Source: CAVYWD01 sp963772225 (GTDB lineage: Bacteria > Myxococcota > Myxococcia > Myxococcales > UBA5297). From it: a stretch of DNA of 64,000 nt. Below are positions 8,287-17,091 of this stretch, piece after piece. The stretch spans positions 372,001 to 436,000 of the forward strand of contig CAVYWD010000011.1 in assembly GCA_963772225.1 (NCBI GenBank), read 5' to 3'. Numbering within the stretch: position 1 is the stretch's first letter; each line of letters starts with the position of its first letter. Below the pieces are notes generated by a model. That model saw nothing but the letters and a program-made list of their open reading frames with translations. It made no database searches and was not told where the DNA came from. Position numbers and translations under genes: made by a program.

Positions 8287-9657
8287 ATGCCGACCTCCAT
8301 CATCGAGCCCTTCCGAATCAAGTCCGTCGAGCCCATCCGGATGACGACGCCCGAGGAGCGCCTGCGGCTCCTCGAGGAAGCCAAGCTCAACGTCTTCAAA
8401 CTGCACGCGGACCACGTGCTGCTCGACTTCCTGACCGACTCCGGCACCGGCGCCATGTCCGCGCGCCAGTGGGCGGCCATCATGGAAGGCGACGAGAGCT
8501 ACGCCGGCTCGCCTTCCTTCTTCCGCCTCGAGGCGGTGGTGCGCGAGTTGACGGGCTACCGCCACATGATGCCCACGCACCAGGGGCGCGCCGCCGAGCA
8601 CATCTTGTTCTCGGTCGCGGCGCGCCGCGGCGACCTCGTGCCCAGCAACACGCACTTCGACACTACGCGCGCCAACCTCGAGTTCGCCGGCGCCGAGCCC
8701 CTGGACCTCGTCATCCCCGAGGGGCTTCAACCTCGGGCGATCCACCCGTTCAAGGGCAACATCGACCTCGGCCGCGTCGAGGCGCTGCTCGCCGAGAAAG
8801 CCGACCGGGTGCCGTTCGGGATGATCACCATCACCAACAACTCGGGCGGCGGGCAGCCGGTCTCGCTGGAGAACGTCCGCGCCTACGCGGCGCTGCTGCA
8901 CCGATTCGACAAGCCGCTCATCCTCGACGCCTGCCGGTTCGCCGAGAACGCCATGTTCATCAAGCTGCGCGAGCCCGGCCAGGGCCAGCGCGAGGTGCGC
9001 GACATCGCCCGCGAGCTCTTCCGCCTCGCCGACGGCTGCACCATGAGCGCCAAGAAGGACGGCCTGGTGAACATCGGCGGCTTCCTCGCCCTGAACGACG
9101 AGGGCTGGATGGAGCAGGCCAAGAACCTGCTCATCCTGACCGAGGGATTCCCCACCTACGGAGGCCTCGCCGGGCGCGACCTCGCGGCGCTGGCGGTCGG
9201 GCTCGAGGAGGTCACCGACGAGGCCTACCTGCGCTACCGCTTGCGAACCGCCGAGTACCTGGCGCAGAAGCTCAAGGCCGGCGGCGTCGCCACGGTCGAG
9301 CCGGCGGGGGGCCACGCGGTCTACCTGGACGCCAGGGATTTCCTGCCGCATCTCACGCCCGAGGACTACCCGGCGTGGTCCCTGTGCAACGCGCTCTACC
9401 TCTCCGCCGGCATCCGCGGCGTGGAGATAGGCTCGGTGATGTTCGGCAAGCGCCTGCCCGACGGAACGGAGACGTACCACCCCATGGAGCTCGTGCGCCT
9501 GGCGTTCCCGCGGCGGGTCTACACTCAGAGCCATTTCGACTACGCCGCTGAGGCCATCTGCGAGCTCAAGGCCTCGACCCCGAAGGTGCGCGGCGTCCGC
9601 ATCGCCCGCCAGAGCAGCGCGCTCCGCCACTTCACCGCCGAGATGCGGTGGGCGTAG
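8287..9657 (+). CDS. tnaA: tryptophanase (tryptophan indole-lyase)
   Basis: A 456-residue fold-type I PLP enzyme of the tryptophanase/tyrosine phenol-lyase family, which cleaves tryptophan to indole, pyruvate and ammonia. MSAKKDGLVNIGG holds the PLP-binding lysine (about K257). Other family segments are THQGRAAE, NNSGGGQPVS, LDACRFAEN and EGFPTYGGLAGRD. Two sites favour tryptophanase over tyrosine phenol-lyase: FDTT has Asp where the phenol-lyase has Thr, and GIRGVEIGS lacks the phenol-specific Arg. Overall length and some stretches also resemble the phenol-lyase, so that remains the alternative. It lies 207 bases after the purine permease; no tnaC-like leader or tnaB partner is seen. Confidence 0.8.
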   Translation: MPTSIIEPFRIKSVEPIRMTTPEERLRLLEEAKLNVFKLHADHVLLDFLTDSGTGAMSARQWAAIMEGDESYAGSPSFFRLEAVVRELTGYRHMMPTHQGRAAEHILFSVAARRGDLVPSNTHFDTTRANLEFAGAEPLDLVIPEGLQPRAIHPFKGNIDLGRVEALLAEKADRVPFGMITITNNSGGGQPVSLENVRAYAALLHRFDKPLILDACRFAENAMFIKLREPGQGQREVRDIARELFRLADGCTMSAKKDGLVNIGGFLALNDEGWMEQAKNLLILTEGFPTYGGLAGRDLAALAVGLEEVTDEAYLRYRLRTAEYLAQKLKAGGVATVEPAGGHAVYLDARDFLPHLTPEDYPAWSLCNALYLSAGIRGVEIGSVMFGKRLPDGTETYHPMELVRLAFPRRVYTQSHFDYAAEAICELKASTPKVRGVRIARQSSALRHFTAEMRWA

Positions 9658-9733
9658 CGCGGCGACCCATTGCCGGTCCAGCGCCCGCGCTCGACGGAAC
9701 GGGCTCCCATGGGTAAGGTGAGCTCAAAATCAA

Positions 9734-11776
9734 ATGGGCCCCCCTGATCCGTCCTCGATTGAGGACACAGAATTGAGCCCCGCCTCCGGCGCGGGCGTCC
9801 TCAGCGCCCCCGCAGCTCCGGGCGCCGGCGTCAGCCTCGTGCCCCCGCCGAGCGATGCTGCCTCGGCCTCGCATGGAGCCCGCGAAAAGGCGAGCCTCGC
9901 CACGCTGGCGCTGGGCGCTTTGGGCGTGGTCTACGGCGACATCGGGACGAGCCCGCTCTACGCCTTGAAAGAGTGCTTTAACGGCCCGCACGGCGTCGCG
10001 CCGACGCCCGGGAACATCTTGGGCATCCTCTCGCTCGTGTTTTGGGCGCTGACCTTCGTGGTCACGTTCAAGTACCTCACCTTCGTCATGCGCGCCGACA
10101 ACCGCGGCGAGGGCGGCATCCTCGCTCTCATGGCGCTCGTCTCCCAGCGAGAGACCTCCAAGACAGGGCGCGGTTGGCTCCTGTTGCTTGGGCTGTTCGG
10201 CGCGGCGCTGCTCTATGGCGACGGGGTCATCACGCCCGCCATCAGCGTGCTGGGCGCGGTCGAGGGCCTGGAGGTGAGCCCAGAGATGGGCGCCGGCACG
10301 TCGGCGCTGCGGTATGCCGTGGTGCCCATCACGGTCGTCATCCTCATCGGGCTCTTCCTCTTCCAGAAGCGCGGGACCGCCACCGTGGGCGCGGTGTTCG
10401 GGCCCGTCATGCTGCTCTGGTTCGCGTGCATCGGCGCGGTCGGCGCGGCCGGCATCGCGCGCGATCCATCCATCCTCGCCGCCGTCTCGCCGCTCCACGC
10501 GGCCCGCTTCTTCGCCGAGCACCGATGGCACGGATTCCTGGTGCTCGGAGCGGTGGTCTTGGCCATCACCGGCGGCGAGGCGCTCTACGCCGACATGGGC
10601 CACTTCGGCCGCCGCCCCATCCGCTTGGCGTGGTTGGGCGTGGCCATGCCGGCGCTTCTCCTGAACTACTTCGGCCAGGGCGCGGTCCTCTTGCACGCGC
10701 CCGAGGCGGCTCAGAACCCCTTCTACCTGGTGGTACCCGCCTGGGGCCGCTACCCGATGATCGCCATCGCGACCGCCGCGGCCATCGTCGCGTCGCAGGC
10801 CCTCATCTCCGGCGCGTTCTCGCTGACGAACCAGGCGGTGCAGCTCGGCTACTCGCCGCGCGTGACCATCCGCCACACCTCCAGCACCGAGTACGGGCAG
10901 ATCTACATCCCGGAGATCAACTGGGCGGTCGGCGCCGCCTGCGTCGCGCTGGTGCTCGCCTTCAAGAGCAGCTCGGCCCTGGCGGCGGCCTATGGCATCG
11001 CGGTGACCGGCACCATGACCATCACCACAATGCTCTTCTACCGGGTCGCGCGCGATCTTTGGCACTGGCCGCGCTACAAAGTGTGGCCGCTCGTCCTGCT
11101 GTTCCTGGCGGCGGACGTGTCCTTCCTGGGCGCCAACCTCATCAAGCTGGAGGAGGGCGGCTGGTTCCCGCTGGCCGCCGGCGTCTTCGTCTTCACCCTC
11201 ATGACCACGTGGAAGCGCGGCCGCGAGGCCCTGGCCGAGCAGATGCTGGGGGCGGGGCTCCCGCTGGACCTGTTCCTGCCGGAGCTCGATCAGCGACCCG
11301 TGCACCGCGTGAGCGGCACGGCGGTGTTCATGACCTCGCACCCGGGCGCCGTGCCCCCGGTGATGCTGCACCACCTCAAGCACAACAAGGTGCTCCACGA
11401 GCGGGTGCTCCTGGTCTCACTTCTGAACGAGGAGATCCCCTTCGTCCCCGACGACCAGCGGGCGACGACCCGCTCCCTGGGCTTCGGCATCCACCAGGTC
11501 GTGGCGCGCTACGGCTTCCTGGAGACGCCCAACGTCCCCGCCCTGCTCGCGTCGCTGCCGCCGTCAGCCATCCCGGGGCCGCCCCTGGCCAAGTCGGAGA
11601 TGGACACCACCTATTACCTCGGCCGCGAGACGCTGCTCGCCAACGGCCCGGCGAAGCTTCCCGCCTGGCGCAAGCGGCTCTTCATCGTCATGGCCAAGAA
11701 CGCGCAGACCGCCAGCGCCTTCTTCGGGTTGCCGCCGAATCGCATCGTCGAGATGGGAGCGCAAATCCAGCTCTGA
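9734..11776 (+). CDS. kup: Kup-family potassium uptake protein
   Basis: A 680-residue K+/H+ symporter of the KUP/HAK/KT family. A Pro/Ala-rich N-terminal tail of about 50 residues is followed by 12 membrane helices and a cytoplasmic C-terminal domain of about 170 residues. Signatures include GVVYGDIGTSPLYAL, ADNRGEGGILAL, GDGVITPAISVLGAVEGL and ITGGEALYADMGHFG. The C-terminal domain contains TAVFMTSHPGAVPPVMLHHL, typical of bacterial Kup. The length matches the family (about 620-680) allowing for the N-terminal tail. It is convergent with the downstream Ser/Thr kinase. No riboswitch is evident in the 76-base upstream gap. Confidence 0.95.
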   Translation: MGPPDPSSIEDTELSPASGAGVLSAPAAPGAGVSLVPPPSDAASASHGAREKASLATLALGALGVVYGDIGTSPLYALKECFNGPHGVAPTPGNILGILSLVFWALTFVVTFKYLTFVMRADNRGEGGILALMALVSQRETSKTGRGWLLLLGLFGAALLYGDGVITPAISVLGAVEGLEVSPEMGAGTSALRYAVVPITVVILIGLFLFQKRGTATVGAVFGPVMLLWFACIGAVGAAGIARDPSILAAVSPLHAARFFAEHRWHGFLVLGAVVLAITGGEALYADMGHFGRRPIRLAWLGVAMPALLLNYFGQGAVLLHAPEAAQNPFYLVVPAWGRYPMIAIATAAAIVASQALISGAFSLTNQAVQLGYSPRVTIRHTSSTEYGQIYIPEINWAVGAACVALVLAFKSSSALAAAYGIAVTGTMTITTMLFYRVARDLWHWPRYKVWPLVLLFLAADVSFLGANLIKLEEGGWFPLAAGVFVFTLMTTWKRGREALAEQMLGAGLPLDLFLPELDQRPVHRVSGTAVFMTSHPGAVPPVMLHHLKHNKVLHERVLLVSLLNEEIPFVPDDQRATTRSLGFGIHQVVARYGFLETPNVPALLASLPPSAIPGPPLAKSEMDTTYYLGRETLLANGPAKLPAWRKRLFIVMAKNAQTASAFFGLPPNRIVEMGAQIQL

Positions 11777-11827
11777 GCGGCGGAGACGCCCCACCTGCTG
11801 AGCCGCGGTCGCGAAGACACCGAAAAG

Positions 11828-13495
11828 CTACCGGGTCGAGTGACCTCGCTCGTCCTCGCCGCGCGTCCGAAGCGCCGCGTCGTCGGACACCGAATCGAGA
11901 AGGTCGGGCTCCGCTGGCGCCACCGAGGCCCTCAACTCGATGGCGGGAATGCGAACCACGACGGGAGCGCTCGCCATGGGATGGGCCCGGCGCTCGCGCA
12001 TGAAGAGGGCCCCGGCGACGAGGACGACGGCCATGAAGAGCGCGGCCGCCGCTCGGACGTGCTTCCACGGGCAAATAGCGGTCGGCGGGACGAGGGACCG
12101 GGCCACGGCGCGAAAGGCCTCGGCGATGGCGGGCTGGCTCGCCCGCGCCCAGCGCGGCAGCGCCTTCTGCAGTCCTTCCAGCTTCGCCTTGAGCCCCCGA
12201 GCGCTAACCCTCCCGCAAGCCAGCAGGGCGGCTTTCAGGTCTCCCCATGGAGCCTCCCTGCCGGCGCCAAGCGCGACCCGCCGCGGCTCGCGCGGAGCCC
12301 AGAGGACGTCCGGGGCCGGGGCGGGCGCGGGGGCAGCGCTCTCGAGGATGGGCAGCGCCTCTTCGGCGCCTGCCGGAAAGGTCCCGAGCTGCCGGATCCG
12401 CTCCTGGACGAACCGCTCCATCTTCATCCGGTCCCGTGCGAACAGCTTCTGCAGCATCTCCGCGAGGTCCCCGCGCGAGATTTGGAGGCCCCGCGACTCG
12501 AGATAGGCGTCGAGGTCCGTCCGCATCTCGCCGGCCGTCTGGTAGCGCGCTGCGGGCTCGGGGGCCATGGCGCGCTCGCAGATCGATGCGAGCACGTCGT
12601 CGACATCGCGCACGGCTTGCCGCACCGAGGGAATGTCGCCGGCGAAGAGCCGCCGGCCGATCTCGATGTTCACCATGCCCTGCCAAGGCGAACGGCCGGC
12701 CAGCGCCGTCCAGAGCATCACGCCCACCGCGAAGAGGTCCGCGCGCCGATCGACCGCGTCCCCCTGCATCTGCTCGGGGGCCATGAAGGCGAGCTTGCCC
12801 TTGTGCGAGCCGACTCCGGTATGGACGGTGCTGCCCAGCGCCTTGGCGACGCCGAAGTCGAGCACCTTGCACTCGCCCTGATAAGTGAGGAAGACATTCT
12901 GCGGCGAGATGTCGCGGTGCACGAAGTTGAGCTCGGCGCCCTCGTAGGCCTTCAGTCGGTGGGCATAGTGAAGGGCGTCCAAGACGCAGTTCAGGACGTG
13001 CAACTGGAGCGGGACCGGCGGGCCGCCCAGCGCGTGCGCGCGATGCAGGACGCGGTCGTAGGGTTGGCCGTCCAGATGCTCCATCGCGATGAAGTACCGG
13101 TTGACCATCTCCTTTCCCACCTCGTTCGTCTGCACGATGTTGGGGTGGTTGAAGCGCGCGGCGAGGCGCGCCTCGTCCAAGAACATGGCCACGAACTCGG
13201 GGTCGGCCGTGAGGTGGGCGCGAAGCTGCTTCACGACCACGAGCTTGTTGAAGCCTCCGAGCCCCTGCGACACGGCGAGAAAGACGTCGCCCATGCCGCC
13301 CCGGCCCAGGCACGCGAGCAGCCGATACCTCCCGAGGTGCGGAGACGCCCACAGGCTCTCGCTCTCGTCGGGCGGTGAAAGCTCAGCCAGCATCTCCGAG
13401 CTTCGATTCGGTCGATTGAGCTCCATGTTTTTCCCGCTCGTGCCAGAGGTTAGCGACCTGGTTCCAAGCGATGGACTGCGCAGCGAGGTAGCCAT
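11828..13495 (-). CDS. membrane-anchored Ser/Thr protein kinase
   Basis: A 555-residue Hanks-type kinase. The kinase domain spans about residues 55-330. It has a Gly loop GRGGMGDVF, the VVVKQL lysine, HRDISPQNV as catalytic loop, VLDFGVAK for metal binding, and FMAPEQ. After a proline/alanine linker and a polar region, one membrane helix (AAALFMAVVLVAGALFM) precedes a short periplasmic tail, so the kinase faces the cytoplasm. Myxobacteria encode many such kinases. The start is ambiguous: the ATG at 13495 has GAGG seven bases before it, while an ATG at 13426 starts closer to the kinase domain. It is divergent from ligA, and targets are unknown. Confidence 0.9.
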   Translation of the reverse strand: MATSLRSPSLGTRSLTSGTSGKNMELNRPNRSSEMLAELSPPDESESLWASPHLGRYRLLACLGRGGMGDVFLAVSQGLGGFNKLVVVKQLRAHLTADPEFVAMFLDEARLAARFNHPNIVQTNEVGKEMVNRYFIAMEHLDGQPYDRVLHRAHALGGPPVPLQLHVLNCVLDALHYAHRLKAYEGAELNFVHRDISPQNVFLTYQGECKVLDFGVAKALGSTVHTGVGSHKGKLAFMAPEQMQGDAVDRRADLFAVGVMLWTALAGRSPWQGMVNIEIGRRLFAGDIPSVRQAVRDVDDVLASICERAMAPEPAARYQTAGEMRTDLDAYLESRGLQISRGDLAEMLQKLFARDRMKMERFVQERIRQLGTFPAGAEEALPILESAAPAPAPAPDVLWAPREPRRVALGAGREAPWGDLKAALLACGRVSARGLKAKLEGLQKALPRWARASQPAIAEAFRAVARSLVPPTAICPWKHVRAAAALFMAVVLVAGALFMRERRAHPMASAPVVVRIPAIELRASVAPAEPDLLDSVSDDAALRTRGEDERGHSTR

Positions 13496-13689
13496 CCTGA
13501 GACCTCGGCAGAGCAATTCGGGTCACATCCGCATCGAGTCGATCTCGCCTTGCGGCGCATCGCCTTGCCTTCACAGGGAAATCACACCGTGTGCGCGTCA
13601 CCCGCACACGCGCTTTGCGGCTCATCGCCGAACCGTCGGAGGTGCGGCTACACTCGCGCGCCGAGAAAGCCTTCCCATCGGGAGCCCTC

Positions 13690-15690
13690 ATGACCGACCT
13701 CGCCCGCCGCGCGCAGGACCTGCGCGAGCAGATCCGATTCCACGATCACCGCTACTACGTTTTGGACCAGCCGCTCGTCAGCGACGCCGAGTACGACCGC
13801 CTCCTGCGCGAGCTGGAGCAGCTCGAGCGCGAGCACCCGGAGCTCGCCGCACCCGACAGCCCGACCCAGCGGGTGGGCGGCGCCCCATCGGAGAAGTTCG
13901 CCAAGGTGGAGCACAGCCGGCCCATGCAGTCGTTGGGCAAGGCGATGTCGGAGGGCGAGTTCCTGGAGTTCGACGCGCGGGTGAAGAAGGCGCTGGGCGC
14001 CGACGAGGTCGCTTATGTCTGCGAGCCGAAGCTCGACGGCCTCTCGGTGGCGGTGCTCTACCAGGACGGCGCCCTCGCCCGCGGCGCGACGCGGGGAGAC
14101 GGGGCCGTGGGCGAGGACGTGACGCCCAACGTCCGCACCATCCGCTCCATCCCCTTGCGGCTGCACACCGAGGCGGGCGAGGCGCCGCCCAAAGTCCTCG
14201 AGGTGCGCGGCGAGGTGATCCTGGCCAAGAAGGATTTCGCCGAGCTCAATCGGGCGCAGGAGGAAGCCGGGCAGGAGCCCTTCGTGAACCCGCGCAACGC
14301 CGCGGCGGGCTCGCTGCGGCAGCTCGACTCGAAAATCACCGCGAAGCGCCCGCTCTCCGCGTACCTGTACGAGGTGGGCGAGACCTCCATCACGTTCAAG
14401 ACGCACATGGACAAGCTCGCGTACTTGAGGCGCCTGGGCCTGCGCGTGCCGCAGTCGGTCTGCCTGGCCAAGGGCGCGGCCGAGGTGAAGGCCGTCTACG
14501 AGCGGATGCTCGCGCGGCGCCACGAGGAGGAGTTCGAGCAGGACGGCATGGTGGTGAAGGTGGACGACCTCGACGCGCGCGAGCGCCTGGGGGCGGTCTC
14601 CCGGAGCCCGCGCTGGGCCATCGCCTGGAAGTTCCCCGCGGAGGAGGAGGAGACGGTCGTCCAGGGCATCGACGTGCAGGTGGGCCGCACCGGAAAGCTG
14701 ACGCCGGTGGCGCGCGTGCAGCCGGTGCTGGTCGGCGGCGCGAACGTGTCGAACGCGACCTTGCACAACGAGTCGGAGCTCAAGCGCAAGGACGTGCGCA
14801 TCGGCGACCACGTGTTCATCCGGCGCGCGGGCGACGTCATCCCGGAGATCGTGGCGGTCATCAAGGAGAAGCGGACCGGCGCCGAGCAGGAGTTCACTTT
14901 CCCGGAGAAGTGCCCGGTGTGCGGCGGCGAGGTAATGCGCAGGGAGGGCGAGGCGGACCACCGCTGCTCGAACGTGCGGTGCCCGGCGCGGCTGTCGGGG
15001 CGGCTCGCGCACTTCTCGCAGCGCACTGCCATGGACATCCAGGGCCTGGGCGACAAGCTCATCGAGGCGCTGGTCGACTCGGGGATGGTGCAGAGCGCCG
15101 CGGACCTCTACGCGCTCGACAAGGAGAAGCTCCTCACCCTGCCGCGCATGGGCGAGAAGAGCGCCCAGAACCTGCTCGACGACATCGACCGGAGCCGCAA
15201 GACGACCCTGCGGAGGTTCTTGTATGCGCTGGGCATCCGGCACGTCGGCGAGGCGACGGCGAAGGCGCTGGCGCAGACCTTCCCGGACGCGCGGCGCTTC
15301 TACACCCTGACCGCCGAGGAGCTGCAGGCGGTGCGCGACGTCGGGCCCGAGGTGGCCTCGTCCATCGCGCAGTACTTCCAGGACGAGCACAACCGGGCGC
15401 TGGTGGAGCGGCTGCTCGCCGCCGGCGTGAACCCCGAGCCGGAGAAGGCGGCTGAGGGCGGCGCCTTCCTGAACAAGTCGGTCGTGCTCACCGGCGGCCT
15501 GTCGGCGCTCACCCGCGAGGACGCCAAGGCGGAGATCGAGCGGCGAGGCGGCCGCGTGTCGGGGAGCGTGTCCAAGAAGACCGACCTGGTGGTCGCCGGG
15601 GAGGACGCGGGCTCAAAGCTCGCCAAGGCCAAGGAGCTGGGCGTGAAGGTGGTCGACGAGGCGGAGTTCTTGAAGCTCATCGGGCGGTGA
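13690..15690 (+). CDS. ligA: NAD-dependent DNA ligase LigA
   Basis: A 666-residue ligase that seals nicks in replication and repair using NAD+. Domains in order: an Ia domain with YYVLDQPLVSDAEYD; the adenylation domain with CEPKLDGLSVA, whose K114 is the AMP-accepting lysine; an OB fold (PVARVQPVLVGG); a four-Cys zinc finger starting at CPVCGGEV; helix-hairpin-helix repeats (LGIRHVGEATA); and a C-terminal BRCT domain (SVVLTGGLSALTREDAK). Length fits the family (about 670). The ATG at 13690 follows a GGGAG site. It appears complete and intact. Confidence 0.97.
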   Translation: MTDLARRAQDLREQIRFHDHRYYVLDQPLVSDAEYDRLLRELEQLEREHPELAAPDSPTQRVGGAPSEKFAKVEHSRPMQSLGKAMSEGEFLEFDARVKKALGADEVAYVCEPKLDGLSVAVLYQDGALARGATRGDGAVGEDVTPNVRTIRSIPLRLHTEAGEAPPKVLEVRGEVILAKKDFAELNRAQEEAGQEPFVNPRNAAAGSLRQLDSKITAKRPLSAYLYEVGETSITFKTHMDKLAYLRRLGLRVPQSVCLAKGAAEVKAVYERMLARRHEEEFEQDGMVVKVDDLDARERLGAVSRSPRWAIAWKFPAEEEETVVQGIDVQVGRTGKLTPVARVQPVLVGGANVSNATLHNESELKRKDVRIGDHVFIRRAGDVIPEIVAVIKEKRTGAEQEFTFPEKCPVCGGEVMRREGEADHRCSNVRCPARLSGRLAHFSQRTAMDIQGLGDKLIEALVDSGMVQSAADLYALDKEKLLTLPRMGEKSAQNLLDDIDRSRKTTLRRFLYALGIRHVGEATAKALAQTFPDARRFYTLTAEELQAVRDVGPEVASSIAQYFQDEHNRALVERLLAAGVNPEPEKAAEGGAFLNKSVVLTGGLSALTREDAKAEIERRGGRVSGSVSKKTDLVVAGEDAGSKLAKAKELGVKVVDEAEFLKLIGR

Positions 15691-15791
15691 GCGCCACCGC
15701 TCGAATCCTTCGCCACCGCCGCGACGAGGGGACTTGCGAAACCCGGACGGCCGCCGGCAAGCTTTGCTCCTCATTAGCGCCGGAGAGCCCC

Positions 15792-16070
15792 ATGGCGAAG
15801 ACTCGCGCTCAGCTCATCATCTCCGGAGATGTTCAGGGCGTGTGCTATCGAGCCAGCGCCTGGGACCGGGCGACCGAGCTCGGCCTCACGGGGTGGGTTC
15901 GGAATCTCTCGAACGGCGACGTGGAGGCCCTGGCGGAAGGCGAGGAGGCACTGGTGCAGGAGCTCATCGACTGGTGCGAAGTGGGGCCGCCATCGGCGAG
16001 GGTGGAGTCGGTGCGGGTGACGCGGTCGGAGTATCGGGGCGAGTTTCTGCGGTTCATGGTGCTGCACTGA
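15792..16070 (+). CDS. acyP: acylphosphatase
   Basis: A 92-residue acylphosphatase, a small alpha/beta enzyme hydrolysing carboxyl-phosphate bonds such as acetyl phosphate. The N-terminal signature is GDVQGVCYRASAW, with the phosphate-binding Arg, and the second signature is GWVRNLSNGDVEA, with the catalytic Asn. The Cys-Tyr in place of the usual Gly/Phe before the Arg is a mild variation. The start at 15792 follows a GGAG site; the frame upstream is open but not conserved. It lies 101 bp after ligA on the same strand. Confidence 0.92.
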   Translation: MAKTRAQLIISGDVQGVCYRASAWDRATELGLTGWVRNLSNGDVEALAEGEEALVQELIDWCEVGPPSARVESVRVTRSEYRGEFLRFMVLH

Positions 16071-16128
16071 CGGGGCGCGCTCGTCCGAGTCGCCGACGGG
16101 CCCCGCGCCCGCCCTGCCGGCAACGCAC

Positions 16129-16874
16129 CTACTCCGCCGTGTCCCGTCTGGCCGCCGGCGCAAGCACGTGCAGATGCCAAGGCGCTGTGTGCGTCTCCGC
16201 CTTCCACGCGTATCCCTCGCCGCCGCGGGCGAGCGGCTTGTGCACGAGCAGGGTCGCGAAGCCCGCCTCCTGGTGCAGCACCCGGTAGTCGTGCTCGGGG
16301 AAGAGGATGTCGTCGCAGGGGCGGGCATCGGGGATGGTCGTCGTGACGATGCGCACGACGTCTCCGCAGCGGGCAGCGCGGTTCGCCTGCGCAAAACCTT
16401 GCGTGGTGAACGAGGCCCATTCGTTCCAGTAGATCTCAGGGGAAGAGACCAGGTTCACGAGGCTGCCGTCCGGGGCGAGGTGCTCTCGGAGCCCTCGCAG
16501 GATGCGCAGCTTGTGCTCCCGACTCTGGATATTGTCGAAGGGGAAGGCGCACAGGATCACGTCGAAAATGAGCCCTGCGAGCGCTGTCAGGTCGCCGACG
16601 CCGATGAGCTGGAACCTGCCGTCGGGCTGCATCTCCCTGGCGATTGCGAGCATCTCTGGCGCGATGTCGACCCCCAGGTGTCGTAGCCCAGATGCTGCAG
16701 GAACCGCGTGGACCGTCCTGCGCCGCAGCCGAAGTCGAGGGCGCGGCATCCGCGGGCGTGCTTCTGAAGCAGGTCCGGCAGGTCGCGAAAGGCCAGATGG
16801 TAGGTGTCGCCGTAGTCGAGTGTGGCGTAGGCCTCGGCACGGCGCGCGTCCTGGTAGACGTTCCTGAAGCTCAT
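16129..16874 (-). CDS. SAM-dependent methyltransferase, one frameshift at 16671-16675
   Basis: Two overlapping frames together encode one class I methyltransferase of about 248 residues. The 5-prime part (from ATG 16874, preceded by GGAGG) carries YHLAFRDLPDLLQKHA and motif I ALDFGCGAGRSTRFL, ending at LGYDTWG. The rest continues in another frame with VDIAPEMLAIAREMQPDG, FDVILCAFPFDNI and HLAPDGSLVNLVSS. The join falls at a run of five C (16671-16675). Adding one base restores a continuous frame divisible by three. This is either an assembly indel in a homopolymer or a recent frameshift. Its promoter region holds the inverted repeat shared with the divergent MocR gene, which probably controls it. 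The substrate is unknown. Confidence 0.75.
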
Positions 16875-16964
16875 CGGCGACGACCTCCGTTCGCAGTCTG
16901 TGGGCGGAGAGGCGTGAAGCGCTCCGAAACGGCCTCTCTCGGCTCCGGCCATCGTCGTCGAGCT

Positions 16965-16986
16965 CTGGTACCTTGAGAAGTACCAG
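16965..16986. promoter_or_regulatory. 22-bp inverted repeat, candidate MocR operator
   Basis: CTGGTAC, an 8-base spacer, then GTACCAG form perfect 7-base arms. The element lies midway between the divergent methyltransferase (starts 16874) and MocR regulator (17092). TGGT/ACCA half-sites resemble those bound by characterised MocR proteins such as GabR and TauR, so this is the likely site through which the regulator acts on one or both genes. That link is inference. Confidence 0.55.
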
Positions 16987-17091
16987 TTCAGAAATATTCA
17001 ACAGACCAGGCCATCCGCACGCCCCGCCCGCCGAAAGCAACTGCCGAGAGGCGACCGCGGTGGTATCTCAGGGCGGCCCGCAGGGGCTTAT

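Noticed and set aside
8287..9657. Tyrosine phenol-lyase as primary call
   Set aside because: Length and some stretches fit, but the FDTT Asp and the VEIGS segment match tryptophanase at the specificity sites.
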